From: Oscillospiraceae bacterium
GTDB lineage: Bacteria > Bacillota > Clostridia > Oscillospirales > Acutalibacteraceae
Assembly: GCA_029007475.1 (NCBI GenBank)
Contig: JAQXHW010000045.1
Location: forward strand, 1 to 14,746
Direction: 5' to 3'
DNA length: 14,746 nt
In this document: positions 13,628 to 14,746 of the stretch, one piece after another
Position numbering within the stretch: position 1 is the first letter of the stretch
Layout of the letters: every line of letters begins with the position of its first letter
Made by a program: the position numbers and the translations under genes
The notes under the pieces: model-generated
The model's database searches: none
The model's input: only the letters and a program-made list of their open reading frames with translations
Told to the model about the DNA's origin: nothing

Positions 13628-14707
13628 TTACCTCCTGAAATGTTTTCGCTTAAAGTTTTGCTTTTGAATAATAACAAGGAAAAGCCCCGAGGTAACAATC
13701 AGCATAAAACAGCCTAAGACGCTTGAGTGAAACTCAGGCTCGGCACATTCTACGGAGCTGAAAACAGCCTTTACATCGGGAAAAATCTTGAACAGCAAAA
13801 AGGTTATCAGGCTTGTGAGTAAGCCTTGTAAAAACCTGAATAGATAGAAATTGAGCTTTGGTATTTTTAGATTTTTAACACTCAGGAAAATCTGAAGGTG
13901 AACCGAAAGTCCCCCGAAGCCGCTGAAAAATGCAAGTAGCATGGTGTTGGGGTTTCGGCAGATTACTTTAACTCCCGTTGTGATTTCGAAGAATGCAACT
14001 AAGGGTGCAAGCTGAGGAAACGGACTAGTAAGCGAGAGATAAATTTCGCAGAAAGCCGAAAACAGCACAACTAAGCCGCAGAGTCCTGCGGTGGACTTTA
14101 CTGCGCTTTCTACAGATAAGATAAGAGCTTCTCCAAAGGGCTTCAGGCGTTTTATCTCCGATTTGTTAAGTCTCTTCTCGCCCTCTGCAAATAATCTTGA
14201 AAGTACCCCCAGCAAAAGCACTGTTATAGTTTGTGCTAAAGTAAGAAAATATCCAAGCTTTAAGTTCCTTGTCATAACCGCGCCTATGTAGGTTACCAAA
14301 AATCCCGGCCCTGAGGCTACCGAAAAAAGACACATCCTGCTTGCCTGGGCTTTTGAAAGATATCCTTCGTCATAAAGGCATTTTATTGCTTTCGCGCCAA
14401 CCGGATAACCGCCTATAAGACATAGAATTACCACCGCCGCGGCTTCTTTCGGCAGGTTAAAAAGAAAGCCTGTAATTCTGCTTACGAAATTCGGTATATA
14501 ACTTACAAGACCTGACTTAACAGAAAAATCCGAGAGGACCATAAAAGGAAAAAGAGAGGGGATAAGTACCTGAATACATAGATATGCCCCGTTTGTACCG
14601 CCGTTTCTCGCTTCCCTCGGGAAAACAAGCAGCAAAACCAGTCCCGATATAAAAATGATAAGAGCTGAGATAAGGGCTGATTTTGTGTATGTTTTGCAAA
14701 ATTTCAT
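13628..14707 (-). CDS. ylbJ: Sporulation integral membrane protein YlbJ
   Basis: 359 residues with about eight membrane segments, the length of YlbJ. In Bacillus subtilis YlbJ is made in the mother cell under SigE and is needed for normal spore cortex. Family marks are VLIPSLFPFMVLSDF (47-61), GGYPVGAK (99-106), SGPGFL (132-137) and GFGGLSVHLQ. These belong to the Gate/nucleoside-recognition type of membrane fold. ATG at 14707 is chosen: GGTGAG at 14713-14718 lies 5 nt upstream, whereas the GTG at 14716 has no ribosome binding site. It is the first visible gene of the operon; its stop (13628-13630) overlaps the asnB ribosome binding site. The promoter is at or beyond the window edge. Confidence 0.88.
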   Translation of the reverse strand: MKFCKTYTKSALISALIIFISGLVLLLVFPREARNGGTNGAYLCIQVLIPSLFPFMVLSDFSVKSGLVSYIPNFVSRITGFLFNLPKEAAAVVILCLIGGYPVGAKAIKCLYDEGYLSKAQASRMCLFSVASGPGFLVTYIGAVMTRNLKLGYFLTLAQTITVLLLGVLSRLFAEGEKRLNKSEIKRLKPFGEALILSVESAVKSTAGLCGLVVLFSAFCEIYLSLTSPFPQLAPLVAFFEITTGVKVICRNPNTMLLAFFSGFGGLSVHLQIFLSVKNLKIPKLNFYLFRFLQGLLTSLITFLLFKIFPDVKAVFSSVECAEPEFHSSVLGCFMLIVTSGLFLVIIQKQNFKRKHFRR

Positions 14708-14746
14708 TAGTCTCACCGACTAATATATATGAACACTTCGGCATAA

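Noticed and set aside
13624..13698. 25-residue N-terminal extension of AsnB
   Set aside because: The glutaminase nucleophile must be residue 2, which fixes the start at 13623; the extension is ylbJ sequence in another phase.
14716..14746. A SigE-like -10 box (CATATATATT on the minus strand) before ylbJ
   Set aside because: Transcription would begin on top of the ribosome binding site at 14713-14718, and the -35 region is outside the window.

Overview
The window looks like a chromosome segment of an anaerobic, endospore-lineage Clostridia (Oscillospirales/Ruminococcaceae-like gut bacterium). The basis is a YlbJ sporulation membrane protein, strong GGAGG-type ribosome binding sites, SigA-type promoters with TATAAT-like -10 boxes and 17-bp spacers, moderate to low GC, and protein families typical of gut Firmicutes. 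The species cannot be named from the sequence.

Left flank (1-2957): the 3' end of mnmA (tRNA 2-thiouridylase) faces a minus-strand gene for a stand-alone, diverged fructose-family PTS EIIC membrane protein, with a shared bidirectional terminator between them. Divergent from the EIIC gene is a PfkB-family sugar kinase followed closely by tcdA, a tRNA ct6A-forming dehydratase. These look like ordinary chromosomal genes, although the EIIC/PfkB pairing is unusual.

Middle (about 2958-11207): an accessory, island-like stretch. After a gene-poor 460 bp comes a four-gene operon from one strong promoter: the type IV toxin-antitoxin pair AbiEi/AbiEii, a degenerate plasmid pRiA4b ORF-3-family protein, and an unrecognised 184-residue protein, closed by a long perfect hairpin. 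A further 575-bp gap holds inverted repeats and broken coding remnants. It is followed by a peptide-deformylase paralogue with changed active-site motifs, paired with a zinc alcohol dehydrogenase. Then comes a 917-residue MmeI/YeeA-type restriction-modification fusion enzyme whose specificity region is visibly more AT-rich than its two ends. The stretch stops at a 41-nt fragment that is the 3' part of a tRNA-Trp gene cut in the anticodon loop, which is what an integrase attachment scar looks like. No integrase gene is visible. A 10-bp direct repeat of the core of this site lies just after tcdA.

Right flank (11242-14707, all minus strand): a tightly packed operon ylbJ - asnB - PAP2-family phosphatase. 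The ylbJ stop codon overlaps the asnB ribosome binding site, and the ribosome binding site of the PAP2 gene sits in a 10-bp hairpin. Two tandem hairpins at 11096-11162 probably end this operon and, in the other direction, the restriction gene.

Overall, two anti-phage-type systems (AbiE and an MmeI-like enzyme) and some poorly described partners lie between housekeeping genes, next to a tRNA-derived scar. The main candidates for something undescribed are the four-gene AbiE operon, the mosaic restriction enzyme, and the PTS-like permease beside a kinase.
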